NCBI RefSeq assembly: GCF_040436345.1
Contig: NC_133234.1
Location: 11,407,446 to 11,471,445, forward strand
Direction of reading: 5' to 3'
DNA: 64,000 bases
DNA from: Pagrus major
Lineage: Eukaryota > Chordata > Actinopteri > Spariformes > Sparidae
The notes under the pieces were generated by a model. The model was not told the origin of the DNA and did not search any database. It saw only the letters and a list, made by a program, of their open reading frames with translations. Numbering within the stretch: position 1 is the first letter of the stretch; each line of letters opens with the position of its first letter. Positions 30,321 to 41,920 of this stretch are shown here, one piece after another. A program made the position numbers and the translations under genes.

Positions 30321-30430
30321 TTAAAGGTGAAATATTTAAGAATTGACACCCTTGCGGATCTAACATCATATTATCACTAACTGATGCTAACTGTAGCTGC
30401 CATTAGCTAGTTAGCTGGACTGCTAGCTTC
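30321..30430. mobile_element. Truncated MITE of the AGGTGCAATATGT family
   Basis: It starts TTAAAGGTGAAATATTTAAG and continues into the 'gctgccattagctagttagc' block, then stops matching. The rest of 29926-31600 holds (ac)n tracts (near 30750 and 31352) and no recognisable gene. Confidence 0.6.
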
Positions 30431-31633
30431 AAATTTGTATTTACATACATCTCTAGGACACCTAAATGTGGATTTTGAGCATTGAAAAAAAACATGTTAT
30501 GGCAGCAAAATATCCCAAAATGTCAAAGTTGACCAGTGCATGAAATGTCTGCGTGTAGTGTCAGAATTCTGAATGTTATCAGTGACATGTTGCAGACATT
30601 ACTTTCAGCAACGCTTTATTTCAATGTCAAATGATTTGGCAAATTACATAAAATATGAATCACTCTCACATCTCTCATTTTTATTTGCAACACAGTGTGC
30701 TGGTCATATTATACCATACATAATCAAGTATGGCTGACAGGCTTACGACACATACACACACACACACACAATGTGTAAGATGTTAAAGAAGTAAACAGGT
30801 GGTTACAAACTGATTCAGAGCACTTTTTTCTTGAGGCTGTTTTTGTCAGAAGCACTGTGCTGAGCGTGATGTCGTCTGTAGTCTTCAGTGCTTGCTCTCA
30901 GGGCTCTATAATTAGCCGGGGTCTAATCTGAGGTTGGATTTTGGTGGCGAGGCTCATGAGGAATCTGTGTTCCGTTACCTTGAACCGACTGACCTGCCAC
31001 ACCAGAACATTATAGATTCATTTAGATAGTGAAAGCAAATAAGGCCCAACATGTTATTACTGGATTGTTTTAATTATGCTCCTTGGGAGTGAGTCCATTA
31101 ACCTGGATGAACTTCCTTTGTGAAATGGATCACTACAACTCCCACTTCACTGATACAAACATGCGACTGACTTACCCAGTCGAGAGTAAACAGAATGAGG
31201 AGTTATCGAGTAAAGTGCTAAGCTTTATTTAGTTTTGCAAGCACTTTGGATCATCACACGTTTCTTGTGATTAGCACCAATGAAAATGTCCACGCATCAA
31301 CGCACGCATGTAAAGAGAATATCTCTTTATAAAGTGCACAGGGTGCGTGCACACACACACACACGCACACACACAAACACACTTACACATCAATACTGCA
31401 CAGAAAACCACAGTGGCTGGGCCATGGAAAGGCGGATGTGCTTATGGTCTTGACAAATGGTACATGGTGAGGTGGGGATGAGCCTTTGCGCCCAAAAATC
31501 TGTAAACCTCCCCACACATCATCCCCCTTCCCCTTGACCCGAGTGTGTCACTTGAGGCTTTCGAGGAGGAGCCAGCAGTTTCAGCACTGATGGGCGAGGG
31601 ACCAAAGGTCAGGAGAGGGGTCAGAGGTCACGG

Positions 31634-32730
31634 TCATGTCGAGCCTGGACGTCCTCTGGTCTGCAGACTACTGAAGTGCGCCTCCCTCAGGACTCTATTG
31701 ATGTAGTCGTAGGAGAGACTGCTGCCGTCGCCATGGAAACCACGCTGCAAGGAAATAGCGGAGTCTTCAGGCTTTGGGCTGGGGGAGGACTGGGTGATGC
31801 GGTTGTTCTGGCTGTGTATGCACGGCCTGGTGGTAACCACTATTGCTGTCTCTGGACTACTGATCCCGTTACTGCTGTCGCTGCTGGAAGACTGCAAATA
31901 CAGAACACAGATGGGCTCTGAAGTGTAGTTCCATGGATGGATGCTGGAGCTTTAAATAAAACATTCTGAGCTGTTTCTGACAGCAGTGCATTGCATGTGA
32001 ATGCAGAGTCACGTGTATTTATATGCATGATGCCAGGTTGCTTGCTCCATCTATAAAGATCATCTTGTAAAGTCAATAAATACATAAATGACCTTAGCAG
32101 AAAGACTTTTCCTCTCCAACAATCAGATTAAATCTGAGCCTATGTCTGTCTGATGGTCTAAAGATGCACGTAAACATCAAGTTAGTCTCACCTCTGAGTC
32201 CAGATCTGACACGAGCAGGCTGGGACCTCCTCCTGATCTCTTGGCCTGAGGACTCAGCTGTTGGTCTTCCTCGCTGTCACAACTACGGTGTCGTTTCCTG
32301 TGCAAATCAGAAATGGAAGGAACAGAGAGTTTTGTGAGTGCAGACGACAGTAGAGAGCACATTAAAGTGAAAGAGAGTGTGACGAGAAGGATGCAGGCGG
32401 GGGGTGGGGGGGACTGAGTGGAGAAAGAGAGAGAACATGAAGAGGAACCAAAAATAGCAACTCACACTCAGGCAGTTACATGATCAGACATGTGGCACTC
32501 CCATTATGAAATCACATTGATTAACATACCTTGACTGGGGTCTATAAAGAGACTGAACATACAGTGTGGATTTTACATTGTTGTAATGATAATATGAAAT
32601 GTAATTTAGCTATTGCAATAAAGTGCCACAATTATTAAATGTAGAATTATATGTAATATTAAGCCTGTATTAAAGATAAAGATATGTTAAAATGGTTATT
32701 TTGGTCAGTTTACCTGTTGTCAGTCAGCAT
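31634..32730 (-). CDS. fam104a: FAM104A/VCF1-like p97 (VCP) nuclear cofactor
   Basis: FAM104 proteins bind VCP/p97 through a short C-terminal helix and promote its nuclear import. Exons on the minus strand: 32730-32714, 32297-32192, 31891-31634. The joined frame is 126 codons plus stop. The first exon encodes only MLTDN and part of Arg6. The N-terminus has a basic nuclear-signal-like stretch (RKRHRS, residues 6-11) and a second KR pair (AKRSGG). The middle is Ser-rich (SSSSDSSNG). The C-terminus carries INRVLREAHFSSLQTRGRP, matching the family's INQTLREAHFxxLQxRGR helix. Identification rests mainly on that helix and on the RKRHRS/PQAKRS N-terminus. Paralogue assignment (A versus B type) is uncertain. 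It is divergent from amz2. AATAAA on the minus strand at 31229-31224 is a possible poly(A) signal. Confidence 0.85.
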
Positions 32731-33439
32731 TTCTGCAGTCTTGACGGATGTTATTTTGGCAAAGAGAAAGGCTGACACTCCTTGTGAGCCGGACTGAGAT
32801 ATCTTATTTAAAAGCTTTGGCTATGTTACAGCTCCACGACCATTTCGCAGAAACTCAGCACGGCAAGCTCCCTCTCATCTCAACGGAGAGTCTAGGCTGT
32901 GCGAGTAACCGATCTCCAGACGGCTGAAGCACAGGTCGCCGTAGGAAAGCACCAACCTCAGCTGTGGGTGAGTTCAGACCTGTCACTGCTCCAAGTCCTG
33001 TCCGCCCTGCCTACGCCTCGGCGCTGGTACAAACTGCTGCTGGGCGTCTGAAAGCTAACCAGCTAACGTTAACGACTGGGTATTCTCGTTTACGCAGTGA
33101 AATCTCGAAGAACTCCGGGCATGACAGCACACGGAGCAAGCTAGCCTGCTAGCCGCTACCGTGAAACGTTAAATCAGCTACTTGTCGGCTAACTACTTTA
33201 GCTAACTAATGCCGCACTATGCTAACAGAAAGTTCTTCCGCTTTCGTATGGCGTCCACTCGCTGTTAATTGTGGTTAACTGTTGCCTGTACTTGACAGCA
33301 GTCCGACACAAGGAAACTAAGTGAGTAAAGTTAAAAATACATTAGTTTTTAATGCTGTCGAGGTAGGTTAGCCGATACGCCGGGCTCGTTATGCCATAGC
33401 AGTGAGCTTGTCTTCTTGGCTTGTCATTAATGTCGACTC

Positions 33440-33510
33440 AAGTCAAGAGCTCCGCCCCTCTGTTTACCTGACGTCATCAGCAGAAAGCGGAAACGACTTC
33501 CGGTATCAAC
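33440..33510. promoter_or_regulatory. Probable amz2 (and shared fam104a) promoter elements
   Basis: A GC box (ccgcccc, 33452-33458), a perfect CRE (TGACGTCA, 33469-33476) and an ETS-type ACTTCCGG (33496-33503) cluster within 55 bp. They lie between the divergent fam104a and amz2 genes. The region 33000-33240 is also GC-rich and may serve fam104a. Confidence 0.6.
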
Positions 33511-34109
33511 ATTATGGCGAACTACATGTCTACACTGGGGCAAATTATTTGTATTTTATCATTTCTTACGAACGATAAGCTGATAAATTTTGTCCTTAAA
33601 GACATGTGTTGATAGGGTATCTTGTTTTGTTGTCGAACGGACGTGTTGCAACGTGTTTTTATGCCGTGCAGTTTGGAAAGCTCACAAGAAGTTCTACTAT
33701 TAGCTGTCTAATATTTATTTCTTTGCTGTATGTGAAATAGATCATATTTCCAGGCAGGTTTGTATAATTATTATCTACTTACACACTTCCGCTACTTTGA
33801 ATACCCTCAATGTACTGTAGTGTATTATGTTATAAATCATATTTCCATCCAGTATGTGGGCTTGTAACCTGTCTAATATTTTCTGTCACATAGACTTTCC
33901 TTTGCTAACAGCCTCCTATTTGGCTTCTATAAAGTTTATATAACCAGGATACATTTAGTCTTTATAATCAAATTTTCATTTCTATAATTAATTCGAATAC
34001 TTGTTTTCATAAGCATCCATAGGTAGCTCTAGGGGTTCAGAGTAGAAGAAATGCTATCAAAGCCATGTTGAAAATGTCACCCTGTTGATGACGGTTATCT
34101 CTCCTGCAG

Positions 34110-36334
34110 ATGAAGAGGATCCAGCACTCTGTGGAGACGCTGCAAACAGCTTTGGTCTCCAGTCGTCAGGACTTGGTTAAACTTTACAGCAAGTACACAA
34201 AAGTAGAAAGGCAATTGTTGGAGGCAGGATTCCACCCGGGGCAGCCAGGTTCACTTTTCCAACCCATAACAGTGCACTCTGACTCAGACTGGATCCCCGC
34301 TCACCCTGAGGAGCCTCAAGACTTTGAGAGCTTCTACAGAGACCCTTACCGCAAGACCCCCGATGCGAGTCACAATACAATTTATATTCAAACCATAGGT
34401 GAGTATGTTTGTGTCTAGTGCGGCTAGAGCCTCCGTAATCCTCAGTCCTTGTAAAGAGTGTGGGAGTGGTCCTGATAAAATGGCCATTTTTTAAGGAAAG
34501 GACATGCATAGTTGGTATTTATCCATGCCACGTACCCATGACCACAACAGTAAACATGTCACCAATTGCCCAAAAGATGACAAGACATACAGTCGTTTTT
34601 TTGGACTCAGCGTGCAGCATGTTACATGGTTGGCTGGCCTTAATTCTACATTGTGTTTCCTGTAGGTTCCTTTGGGGAGGCCGGGGCAAAGACAGACCAG
34701 TATGTGGAGTGGCTCAGAGAATACTGCCAGGCCTTCTTCCATGGACTTTCTGTCAAGTTACTGCCAGCAGTAACTATAGCTGAAACAGGATGCTCCTTCA
34801 GAGTTAACAGCAACTCGTACAACCTGCAGATCCTCACTGGTAAGTACCTCGGGTAAGTCTTAGGGTCTGGGTGGCTACTTTTCATGTGGAGCTGCAGGAG
34901 TATTAGGAGTGAAATGCATTGATCTCCAACTGGACCTTGTATGATATTGCATTGCCATTATTGTCTTCTCTTGAAATATAGGTGACTTGCTACAATTCCT
35001 GGGGAACAGGAAACCAAAAGATGCTTTTTGCATTGTTGGAATCACAATGATTGACCTCTACCCTAAAGAGTCCTGGAACTTTGTCTTTGGACAGGCCTCT
35101 CTTAGTATGGGTGAGATTTTACTTCAGTGCCTCAACAAAGAAAATGTTACTCTATCTGTGATTATTAAGGATAGATGCTACTACACTTAATAGTAATACG
35201 CCACTGAGTATCAACACAGAGTAAATCTGATGTTAAAACACTTTGATATGTTCAGGACAAGCACAATTTCAAAGAGAGAATCAGTAAACATGGCTTCATT
35301 TATGATCGGCAATGCTACCGCTGATGGTGTAATGTGGTTGACCTGCCACTAGGTGGTGCCAAAGTTATTTACATAAAATCCATTTCCTTACCTGCATCCT
35401 CACTATTGCAGGAATGGGTGTTTTCAGCTTTGCCAGGTATGATGACAACTTCTACAGCAGAACTTATGCTGGGAGGCTAAAGAAACGACTTCTGCCAAAG
35501 CAGGGAGACTACTCTGTGTTTGACGGTTATTACACTCCACCCATCACCAGCACCCTGTTGCTTCGATCCTGCAAGGTTTCTATCAAACATGCTCCTCCAC
35601 TCACTCAATTTTGGTACTATGAACCTCTCGTCAAAGGTCCTTCTTACCTTTACTTTTATCATTACCGCTGATAAAACAGTCAATACTCCTGTTTTCTTTT
35701 TGCTATCAGAAAACCTCATGTTAAATATTTTTTTTCCAGACAATGACCCATGAGATCGGCCATATGTTTGGAGTAAAGCATTGCCAGTGGTTGAACTGTG
35801 TCATGCAGGGTTCAAACCACCTTGAAGAGTCTGATCGCAGGCCCCTGGATTTCTGTCCCATCTGCCTTCGCAAGCTGCAGGTCGCCATTGGCTTCAAAAT
35901 AGCTGAAAGATACCAGGTAAAAAAAACAAAAACCTTTTCATAGACAGAAATCTGTTTTACAATGACAGTGAATTTTAACCATAATTATATATATGTTTCA
36001 GTTCCAGTCAGTATTACAACTTTTTTTTGAGAACTTCTTTTGTTTTGCACATTACTGGTACTTGTGACTGTTGCAACTTAATTACACTGAAGTAATTCAT
36101 TGTGACATGTGATCTCCTTTACAAAGAAGCGTCTGTTTTTTTTCCAGTAAGTGAATGTTTATCTATGTTCAATAGTCCTTACTGCGCTGGATGGAGGAGG
36201 ATCAGAGTCAAACATCCAGACCAGAGGAGGCCTCTGCCTGTCAGTCTGTGCTGCACTATCCCAAACCCACTGAAGCCTTTCACACATCGGCACTGTGGCT
36301 CTGCAAGTGCCTGGACATACTGGAGAAAATATGA
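34110..36334 (+). CDS. amz2: Archaemetzincin-2 (archaelysin family metallopeptidase 2)
   Basis: Zinc metalloprotease-like protein of the archaemetzincin family. Exons: 34110-34398, 34666-34839, 34982-35110, 35412-35575, 35740-35916, 36176-36334, giving 363 codons plus stop (human 360). The active site is HEIGHMFGVKHC, with H256, E257, H260 and H266 present, followed by the conserved Cys set C267, C272 and CPIC (C291/C294). Other matched blocks are FCIVGITMIDLYPKESWNFVFGQ and LLLRSCK. The start ATG sits right at a splice acceptor (ctcctgcag|ATG), so an upstream non-coding exon is implied, probably near the CRE/ETS cluster at about 33470-33500. The C-terminal exon is shorter and diverged from human but still ends in a Leu-rich helix. 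There are no breaks. Confidence 0.95.
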
Positions 36335-36629
36335 ACTTCGGTACCACTTTCTGCTGCCATTTGATTAGTAAACAGAATCTTAATTTTGTTTATGATTGGT
36401 ACGCCAAATTTCACACATACTGGATAATATATCTGGGAGACTGTAAGGTGTATATTGAGTTTCAGACACAACACAACCTTGTTATTTTTAACAAAATGAA
36501 AGATGCAATATGTACATAAAATATTTTTAATGGAAAAGGGAACATTATTTAAAAAACAAACATTACATCTGATTGAGAAGTTCAAATCACACTGTTAGTT
36601 TGTTGCGATTGAACATTTTCAATACAAAA

Positions 36630-36698
36630 ATAGTTTGAGTCTGACATCTCATCACACATGAGCACATCATGTGTGATGAGATGTCAGACTCAAACTAT
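36630..36698. repeat. Perfect 31-bp inverted repeat (hairpin) in the likely amz2 3'UTR
   Basis: The left arm 36630-36660 and right arm 36668-36698 are exact reverse complements with a 7-nt loop (agcacat). It lies 296 bp beyond the amz2 stop and about 45 bp before an AATAAA at 36743-36748, so it should be transcribed in the 3'UTR. Confidence 0.9.
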
Positions 36699-36742
36699 CG
36701 ACATCAACAGCACATCGACAGCTTGGCGAAAGTTTGATTAAA

Positions 36743-36748
36743 AATAAA
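36743..36748 (+). terminator. amz2: Candidate amz2 poly(A) signal
   Basis: An AATAAA lies 409 bp after the amz2 stop. It is the first canonical signal I find downstream. Confidence 0.5.
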
Positions 36749-37325
36749 CACTTTTAATCACGCACGTTATCTCCTGAGCTTTATGTATTTTCTATAACAC
36801 TTGTTACAGAATCTGTGCAATTCATTGTTATGCAGCTAAATTTGTGTCACAGTTTCTCCGGTTATCATTGCAGTATTGATCACCAGCAGGTAGTTAGTTC
36901 ATCAAGTATCAGTGTTGTGGAATATCTAAAACTGAGGCACGTCCATTAATGGTCGATCACTCATAGTCCACTTTGATCACATCTATACATCCACATCTCA
37001 CAACATTGTCCTTTAAAGCATGGCCATATCAAAAGTTAACTCACTTAAAGCTGATTTAATAGTACACTCTTCCATTTTAACAGTACTAAAAAACACTGTT
37101 TGGTACGTAAGTTATGTAAGGCAACATTGCTACATACATGTTGTGGTCTAAAAGATCTTGCTCTCAGAGCTCAGATCTACACTGACAGATCAATGACAGA
37201 TTATTATTGGTCTTTCTTTTCATTGTACTCATGACACGTCAGCACTTGCCAGCAGTCGTCCTTAGATAGCCTTTTACCTTCATAAGGCTGGACCCTTTTA
37301 TTACCCTTATCCTATCGTTATCAGC

Positions 37326-40300
37326 TCAAGCAAAACTTATAACCTCCTCAGTGTCTCTTGTGGCCTCCTCTTGGTCGCAGACCAAGTTGTCATCTACTTC
37401 ACTGCAATCTTGAGGACTTTCAGTTCTTTTGTCCTGTTCACATACTGCACTCTGTTCCACAGAGTTCCCTGTTCTTTCATCTATGTTTTCAGGGTGTTTT
37501 GATGTCTTCCTCCTGCAGAGCAATCCTCTCTTAGCAGGTCTTACCAGACCCAAGAACACAGCACTGACTGCCATGCCAGCTGCACAGGAGTAGAAGGCAG
37601 ATCCGTAGTTTTGAGTCACATCCACCAGCACACCTGGTAGAGGATAGAAAAGGATTAAAAAGGAAGCATTAAAGGGGCGTTCCAACAATTTTACACATAT
37701 AATTCACTTGTCATAAGGAGAACAGTCCTGTGTAAACAATTATATAATGTCTTCTAGGGCTCTGCAGGGGGCTGAGAAAATTTGGAGACTACACGTTTTC
37801 TTGTGTAAAGCCTGCACAACAAACTGTGTGAAGTTTACAAGAATTTACTAGACAGGAAGGGTCTAATGCAAGAAGCTACTGAGTTGTTTTATGGGAAACG
37901 TAGGATCCAGTGTTTGAGATAGATTTAGACTAATGGTGTGTAATGGTTGAAAATAATCGACTTCAGTGAAAAATGTTTTGTTGAGTGTTGTGTGGGGAGG
38001 GTCGCAGAGAGTCGGATGCAGAGCCAGACCTTCTGGAGGAATAAAACCCTGGAGACACATCGGATTCTGCTCTGATCTGGAGCCGTTTAGTGACAGGAGG
38101 AGAACTCAGAGATTACTTTTAAGTGGATTTATCTTCAATCCTGTTTATCAACCTTACTGCAGCAGTGATCTGCGGAGCTGACCTTCGCTGTCGTGTGTTC
38201 ATGTTCTGTAATGTTAACTGCTGACTGGATCTGGAGTGGAAATGTACTTTACTTCATGAATATCATGAGCTATCGTTGCTTGCTAGCTTACGGCCAATGT
38301 ACTGTCAAATATTTTGGCTTTTGGGGGTGAAAAGCAAAATATTACTCAAACTTGTGTGAATAAGCACAAGTTTGAGTAATGTGTGTCAAGAATTCATTCT
38401 GCTTTCTGTGTGAACACTAAAAGGACTAAAGTGGAGGATATCTCGGCATCTGCTGCATCAATTACAGCCACTCTTTTTGTTAACTTTTGCAAGTACCTCA
38501 ACTTTATGTCAGTCCAGTCCTAAAGAAAATAGAGTAGCACTTTAAATCTTGCTGTATATTCAAACTAGACCTGAAAGCAGCATTAATGCATTGCCTGTTG
38601 GTATGCTTTAAGTGATTGTCTCCAATTACTTCTTCCTCTCTAGCTCTTTCTCTTTAAGCTTTGATTTTGATTAAAAGCACTGAAAACTTCTCAATACAAG
38701 AAAACACTTACCTCCGAGAGGGGGTCCAGCCAGCCCAGCAAAGCTATGTATGAACACATAGACACCAGCAGCTGAAGACATCCTCTCTATGCCCACCACG
38801 TCATCCTCAGCCAGCATGGGGATGTGGGTGCACGCTAGTGTTCCCATTAAGAACCCATACAACGCACAGCATACAGCCAGGCCGTAGAACTCCGTAACCA
38901 AAGTAAATCCCACCAGATCTGCAGTCATTGCAATGACACATGCCAGAAGCACAAGCAGCTTCCTTTTCATGAACTGCTTCCGTGTCAGGATCCAACCGAT
39001 GGCGAAACGGCCCAAGATTTCAGACACTGCCATGATGGAGAGCATGTAGGCAGCGCGGTCCCGCTCTACCCCTCGACTCACACTCAGCTCGATGATGTAG
39101 AGTTGAGGGGCAAAGAAGCCAAGTGTGGCGAACAGTCCAAACAGAGAGTAGAGGATGAAGCTGCACTCTCTGAGGATGGAGAAATCTAGAAGTTTCTTTG
39201 CAGATAGCTTTTCATCATCTGATTTCATTTGATCTTTCACCACTTGTTTCTCTGCATCTTTGTTCTGTTTATCGTCTCTTTTAGACTCTGTAAACTCTGT
39301 CACACTGTTTTCCACAGATGTCTGTTTTTCTTTGTCCAGTAAAGTCTTTTCCTCCGTTTCCTTCAAAGACTGGACACCAGAGTCTCCAGTGCTCACAGAG
39401 CCTCTGGTGAGCTCATTATCCAGGCTGTGGGAGGTATTTTGTTCATGTGAGGTATTACCTGTCACAGAGTCCACTTGGTTTGTGCCCTCTAAGTTCTCCT
39501 GTGAACTTAGGGCCTCCAGTTCCTTTGAGGACAGTCTATCAGTCTCTGCCTTATGAATCACACTGGGTTTGATAATGATTGGCCGGAGAAGAGCACCGCA
39601 GATGATGATGGTGCTTTGCAGAGCTCCTATCACTGCCATGGTGTGTCGCCAGCCAAAATGGTTCCTTAGTGCAGAAAAGGCTGAGGGGGGAAGAAGGGGT
39701 ATATAGTGAGTGTTTGTCAATGAAACTGCATATGTAGTTTTAAGTTTGGTCTGTTCACAATCTCACTTGGATAAAGACTACTGCGGAAATTGACATGATG
39801 GTTTGTCTCTCAATACCTGGCTGTCTGTGGCTCTTAGCCCATTCCCATTGGTTCCCACGATGGGCATGAATCTTTAAAAACAGACCATAAATGTATAGGC
39901 TAAATCATTTCCTAGACCAGCTGGGTACTTCGGTGTTTATCATAGATTACACAAACAGGACTAAATAGTGTATTTGTTTAGGACTATTTTCAGCCACACT
40001 CAAATGAGTATTTACAGCAGCAGGGTGGTTTATGTGGAATTGGATCTAAATAAACTCAATGTGCCCGTGTTCATGTAGAGGAACAAACATGTCACAAGTA
40101 CAACAGTGTGGTTAATGATATGTTTTTCATAGTTTTATGCTCGGAATACTTGTTTCATTGTTGATTTTCTTGGCAAATGTTGACAATAAGCAGCGCTCTA
40201 GACCAACTTTTTACACTGGTTGCACCTTACTTTTTCATTTAGGTGCACCCAATAATACATTTTAATTTAATTCTAAACAAATTAAAGGTGCAATGTGTAA

Positions 40301-41920
40301 AAAATTTAGCTGAAAACATTTTAACAGTTACTAGAATTATCAACAGAATGCGAAGACATAACTGTTCTGATATTATGATGTCGATATATTGTGTTGCAGA
40401 CATATCTACTGAAGTTAGCATGCTAACCAGCTAGCCCTGTCCTGTCACAGTCCTCAGCTCCTGTGCCAGCGGTGTCAACACTAACACTCCCAGTCTGGAC
40501 CACTGCTGAATGAGCGAAATAGCTAACAGTAGCTACAGGTAATAGCAATTAACTGTTACTTGAGATGAAATGCTAACCCCTATTCGTTTTTAAGTTGGCC
40601 AATTCTTACATATTGCCCCTTTAAGTAAGTTATTGTAAACAGGAAAACATTTGTTCAAAGGCAACTGTCTACACATGCAGTTGGTGTTTGTTAAAACTAT
40701 TTTTATAGGCTAAATTTTTTAATCTGACCTGCTGACTATGTTTCTCTTAGCATTTTATTTAGTAATCTTTCCTAGAGTTTTGCAGTCAATACATAAGCTA
40801 TACAAGTCTTCTTGTCCAAAGAGTCGCAAACTCAAGAACATATTTTAAAAAACAAGTACTTTTATGTCAGTCTCTATTTTGATGAAGAAATAAACACTTT
40901 GCTTCATCGCCGTTGTCTTAAATATGAATGTATTTAATTCATTACTGCCCAGAAAGCAACACTTCTAAGCTATCTAAACAAAAAGAATTACGTCTGTACC
41001 AGTTACCCAAAACAAGCATATCTCAAGACGTTGAGACAAGGCCTTATAATCTTTCTGTCTGGACAGTATGAAACCTAGAGAGTGTATAAAGGTTACAGTG
41101 TTCCCTTCAAGTTATTTAACTTTATTTTTCTACCACAAAAACACATTCATCACATTGTTTTCAACCAACATCTCCCACTCACCTGGTGCCAGGGCAAACA
41201 TGGACAGGGACTCTCCAGTGGAAGCCACAGCTGTAACCAGAGCCCGACGATGGTTAAAGTACTGGGAGAGGATGGTCACAGTGGGCAGGAAGGTCAGGCA
41301 GTAGCCCATACCTGCACAGTGAAAAAGATGCATGTTTAATTTAGCTACACAAGCCGCTAAGACACAAATTCAAAGAACATTATGTGATGTTCAGAGAGGA
41401 AGAAGAAAGCAATTAAATACCTGCAACTACTCCATAGGTGATGTACATTTGATTGATGGAGGTGGTAAAGCTGGTGGCAATGGTACCAGCGGAAACAAGT
41501 AATCCTCCAAGCATGACAACAAGTTGGAACCCAAAGCGGTTAGTCATCACAGAGGAGAGAGGACCTGAGGAACCATTGAGAACAGACTTTTTATTTCATT
41601 GTCATTTTCGATTTGGGCCACAGTCTGTTCTTTATTTGGTTTTGTCAGGTGTCACCAACTCAACCTCATCAGCTGTACTCACCGTTGAAGGTCATGACAA
41701 ACACGCAAATGGAAATGATCCAGGAGACCCGACTGTTGGTCTCCCCGTACTCTTCCATCAGGTCCTGGAGGAAGATGCCGAAGCTCTTGATGGTGCCGTA
41801 GGTGAAAACCTCCACCAAGAAGAAGGCCACAGCCACTGCCCATCCCCAGCCTCCATCAGGGGCCTCTGTGTACACATTGGGCCCCAGGAAGCGTGGCCTC
41901 TTGACTCCACACAGTGCCAT
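37326..41920 (-). CDS. slc16a6: Monocarboxylate transporter 7 (SLC16A6)
   Basis: Major-facilitator transporter of the MCT family; zebrafish Slc16a6a exports beta-hydroxybutyrate from hepatocytes. Coding exons on the minus strand: 41920-41683, 41564-41421, 41311-41183, 39680-38712, 37633-37326, giving 595 codons plus stop (human 523). The MCT signature DGGWGW is at residues 22-27, followed by [11 protein letters not shown]-type sequence (here [15 protein letters not shown]), [12 protein letters not shown] and [11 protein letters not shown]. In the C-terminal half are [43 protein letters not shown] and [11 protein letters not shown]. The hydrophilic loop between the two six-helix halves is longer than in human, about 120 residues rich in E, S, T and K. 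The coding exon carries a short 5'UTR up to an acceptor at 41923, so a non-coding first exon lies upstream. Paralogue letter (a/b) was not assigned. Confidence 0.93.
38341..38380. repeat. Perfect 16-bp hairpin in slc16a6 last intron
   Basis: attactcaaacttgtg (38341-38356) and its exact reverse complement (38365-38380) are separated by 8 nt. Confidence 0.85.
40282..40624. mobile_element. TTAA-flanked MITE (AGGTGCAATATGT family) in slc16a6 intron
   Basis: It begins TTAAAGGTGCAATGTGTAA and ends ...attcttacatattgcccctTTAA. The interior includes 'gttagcatgctaaccagct', as in the 29568 copy. Confidence 0.8.

Noticed and set aside
30740-31400. CRISPR-like or satellite array
   Set aside because: The repeats are plain (ac)n microsatellites with no unique spacers, and the genome is animal.
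28571-31633. A further gene between tepsin and fam104a
   Set aside because: I found only UTR-like AT-rich sequence, MITE copies and CA repeats, and no exon with recognisable protein and splice sites.
36630-36698. Bacterial-style intrinsic terminator
   Set aside because: Despite the stem-loop shape there is no T-run rule to apply in a vertebrate Pol II gene. It is better viewed as a 3'UTR hairpin.
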